NCBI GenBank assembly: GCA_034666705.1
Contig: JAXDLH010000446.1
Coordinates: 1-23,544, forward strand
Source of the DNA: JAXDLH01 sp034666705
GTDB taxonomy: Bacteria; Chloroflexota; UBA6077; SHYK01
Reading direction: 5' to 3'
Length of the DNA: 23,544 bases
This document shows, piece after piece, positions 21,826 to 23,544 of this stretch (within the stretch, counting starts at the first letter, position 1; each line of letters begins with the position of its first letter). Below the pieces are notes generated by a model. The model saw only the letters and a list, made by a program, of their open reading frames with translations, was not told the origin of the DNA and searched no databases. The position numbers and the translations under genes are program-made.

Positions 21826-22812
21826 TTACAAATACCCGGCGTCGTGCCAGTAGCGCTCCGCCGCCGGGTGCAGCGGCACGTCGAGTGGGCCGTCTTTGGA
21901 GTCGCGGCACATCGTCTCCAGCGGCAGCGGACCCGGCTCCTGCCAGGCGATCTCTCCCTTGCGCGCGTCGAGGCCCCGGCAGAAGTCGTAGATGAAATCA
22001 TCGGGCGCCTCGGCATGGGTGAACACCGGCCAGCCGCTGAAGTCGAGGGTCGGTACGTCGGCATGGGGGGTCGGCCATAGGTTGCCAGGAAGCATGGACC
22101 GGCGGAAGCCCAGCTCCTCCATCTGTTCCAGGATCGCCGGTTCCAGAGGCAGCAGCCGCATCTGGTGCTGCTCGGCGACTGCGACGAAGCGAGTCATCGA
22201 CTCGTCGAAGATCGCGTCGATCTCGCCCCGCTCCAGCTTATCGACGCGGCGCTGCTCGTACGGCATACCCGCGTCGAAGGAGACTGCGCCGCCCCAGCCT
22301 TCGAGATCCGCGAACGAGAAGCCGTACGCCGCGAGCACCATATCGACGTAGAGGTGGATGGAGTGGTCACGCTGGCCGCGCACCGAGACGCGCAGCGGGT
22401 AGCGCTCGGCCTTCACGTCGGCGAGCGAGGTGATGCCGGTCGACTCGTTCACGGCGAAGCCAAGCCAGTCGAGCGAGGGGATGACGGTGATCGCGCGCAG
22501 TGGCAGCGGCTCGGCGAACGGTCCCTTGCCGCGGTAGGCCACCGTGAGGGTGCCGCTCGGGTTCACCGAGGCAACGTCCGCCTCGCGCCGCGCGACCTCC
22601 TCGAGCGCGCGCGGCGAGTCGCTGCCGAGCATGGTATAGGTCCAATCCGCGGCGCCCTGGTCGCGGATCTGGACGCGGGCCTGCTGGTACGGCGAGGTGC
22701 GCGGCCGCACCATCTCGCACACGGTCTGCAGCATTAGCTGTGATCGGGTCGTCGCCGGCCGTGGCCGGAGCTCGCTGTTGCGGTCCACACGCACCCCCTC
22801 GTCGCTCAGCAT
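21826..22812 (-). CDS. TAXI/NMT1-type substrate-binding protein without a signal peptide
   Basis: A 328-aa protein resembling TAXI-family TRAP solute-binding proteins: 'PRALEEVARREADVASVNPS', 'LRAITVIPSLDWLGFAVNES', 'ITSLADVKAERYPLRVSVRG', 'GEIDAIFDESMTRFV', and a C-terminal helix-rich half. Those proteins normally carry an export signal. Here the first 35 residues (MLSDEGVRVDRNSEL...) are charged, with no hydrophobic run or lipobox, and no membrane TRAP subunit lies beside it. A cytosolic binding or enzymatic role is therefore possible, as proposed for other soluble relatives. It starts at ATG 22812 with AAGGA just upstream. The gene lies before the VOC gene on the same strand. Confidence 0.75.
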   Translation of the reverse strand: MLSDEGVRVDRNSELRPRPATTRSQLMLQTVCEMVRPRTSPYQQARVQIRDQGAADWTYTMLGSDSPRALEEVARREADVASVNPSGTLTVAYRGKGPFAEPLPLRAITVIPSLDWLGFAVNESTGITSLADVKAERYPLRVSVRGQRDHSIHLYVDMVLAAYGFSFADLEGWGGAVSFDAGMPYEQRRVDKLERGEIDAIFDESMTRFVAVAEQHQMRLLPLEPAILEQMEELGFRRSMLPGNLWPTPHADVPTLDFSGWPVFTHAEAPDDFIYDFCRGLDARKGEIAWQEPGPLPLETMCRDSKDGPLDVPLHPAAERYWHDAGYL

Positions 22813-22872
22813 GGTCCTTACGGTATGCCGCTCCGTAGCTACCGGTCAAGCGTGCACGTCGAGCCAGGCGCG

Positions 22873-23307
22873 CTACGACGAGGCCCCGCCTTGGAGGATC
22901 GTGAGAAACCGGCGGGGACTTATCACCTGGACGCGCATATGGCTGCCCAGGTCGAGCAGCCCGTGGTCGCCGGTCACGAGGTATTCGACGTTACCGATGG
23001 CTGCAGTCGCGAGCACCGCGTCATCCTCCGGATCGCCGGTGATCGGCCTGATCCACGCCGTCGGAATGAGAATGAGCTCAGCCTGAGTGCGCAGGGCCCC
23101 CAATGTACGGCGTACCTCCTCTGTAGTGATGCGGTACCTGGCGCCGATTCGGGTCGAGCGGAGCTTCGCCTCGAGCTCGCCAAGAATTGGCTCCGATACC
23201 ACGAGCTCGATTTGCTCGTGACGCCAGGCCTCCACGATCGCTCGTGAGGCGCCCAACGGGGCGATGGTCGCGGAGATCAATACGTTGACGTCCGCGACGA
23301 TCCTCAT
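22873..23307 (-). CDS. PIN-domain toxin of a toxin-antitoxin pair
   Basis: A 144-aa PIN-fold ribonuclease of the 'putative toxin component, PIN family' type. Visible acidic active-site residues are D6 in RIVADVNVLIS, Glu near 45 ('SEPILGELEAKL'), D92/D95 in 'ITGDPEDDAVLATA', and Asp near 113 in LVTGDHGLL. It overlaps the upstream gene by ATGA, the usual arrangement for an antitoxin-toxin operon. Family knowledge suggests Mg-dependent RNA cleavage; the target RNA is unknown. It is the second gene of the pair and is followed after 60 bp by the TAXI-type gene. Confidence 0.87.
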   Translation of the reverse strand: MRIVADVNVLISATIAPLGASRAIVEAWRHEQIELVVSEPILGELEAKLRSTRIGARYRITTEEVRRTLGALRTQAELILIPTAWIRPITGDPEDDAVLATAAIGNVEYLVTGDHGLLDLGSHMRVQVISPRRFLTILQGGASS

Positions 23308-23544
23308 ACAGGCTGGGGCTGCACCCGTGCTGCGGCGTCCTCTCGTTCGAGCTCTTCGAGTACCGCGTCAGAATCAAGGCCCGGTCGAGCATCCGCAATC
23401 TTCATGAAGTCGCGGAGAATGGCCGCCCTGACCTCGGGGCGGCTGCTGTGGGCCCCAAGGAATGCCTCCAGGTCCTCGTGGGGCACTCTATAGGCGCGGC
23501 CAATCTGCGTGGCGGCGAGCTTGCGCTCGCGGATCAGTCGATAG
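23304..23544 (-). CDS. Excisionase-like HTH antitoxin (partial, 5' end beyond the right edge)
   Basis: The open frame enters from the right edge and shows the second half of a MerR/excisionase-type HTH_17 domain: YRLIRERKLAATQIGRAYRV followed by PHEDLEAFL. This is the standard 'YRLIREGKLPAVRIGRRYRI' form of this family. A 50-residue acidic and helical C-terminal tail follows ('RPEVRAAILRDFMKIADARP', 'AVLEELERED'), suited to masking the PIN partner. The stop overlaps the toxin start (ATGA). The N-terminal HTH helix and start codon lie outside the window. Antitoxin function is inferred from the pairing; the HTH is seen. Confidence 0.8.
   Translation of the reverse strand, partial: YRLIRERKLAATQIGRAYRVPHEDLEAFLGAHSSRPEVRAAILRDFMKIADARPGLDSDAVLEELEREDAAARVQPQPV

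Noticed and set aside
1..23544. tRNA, rRNA, CRISPR array or transposase
   Set aside because: No cloverleaf, rRNA-like stretch, regularly spaced repeat-spacer array or transposase motif was noticed on either strand; a tRNAscan or CRISPR search would settle this.

Overview
The window is high-GC DNA (judged by eye) from a free-living bacterium. Gene content and style point to Chloroflexota (Thermomicrobia/Sphaerobacter-like) or possibly an actinobacterium. The pointers are many GTG starts, GTGA/ATGA stop-start overlaps, a thiol-type ArsC with an N-terminal helical domain, a TAXI-type binding protein, and dispersed palindromic 'GTAGGGACAGG'-style repeats. No rRNA or tRNA marker is present, so the lineage is an inference.

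Layout, left to right. (1) 1-4567, minus strand: an exporter operon with two ABC half-transporters and a HlyD/EmrA-like membrane fusion protein cut by the left edge. The first half-transporter has a degenerate catalytic site, so the pair is probably an asymmetric heterodimer; it also carries a C-terminal tail encoded by repeat DNA. (2) 4875-8888, minus strand: an EutA-like B12-enzyme reactivase with a His-rich N-terminus, a SAM methyltransferase with His-rich ends, and a NiCoT nickel/cobalt permease. Between the methyltransferase and the permease lies a roughly 114-bp structured inverted repeat. (3) 9113-12780, plus strand: an arsenic operon, arsR - arsM - aquaglyceroporin (aqpS type) - arsC - unknown gene, with no ArsB or Acr3 pump. 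(4) 12806-15357: a YkvA-family membrane protein (minus), then on the plus strand a short CDF-like cation transporter, a 4'-phosphopantetheinyl transferase, a probable patatin remnant and a cupin. (5) 15392-20729, minus strand: TetR - membrane protein - membrane methyltransferase fused to a DCC thioredoxin-like domain - a PadR regulator killed by two in-frame stops - a ThDP-dependent enzyme whose promoter lies inside the dead PadR gene. (6) 20905-23544, minus strand: a two-domain VOC protein, a TAXI-family binding protein without a signal peptide, and a PIN-domain toxin coupled to an excisionase-like HTH antitoxin cut by the right edge.

How they fit together. The ars operon forms a complete reduce-methylate-leak detoxification route: ArsC makes As(III), ArsM methylates it, and the aquaglyceroporin provides a downhill exit. 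The EutA/His-rich methyltransferase/NiCoT trio has no EutBC beside it and shares a metal-binding theme. I regard it as the best candidate in the window for an undescribed system, possibly a cobalt or nickel handling locus serving a B12-dependent enzyme encoded elsewhere. The rest are ordinary accessory genes, with several signs of decay: the PadR pseudogene, the patatin remnant, and repeat DNA read as protein.
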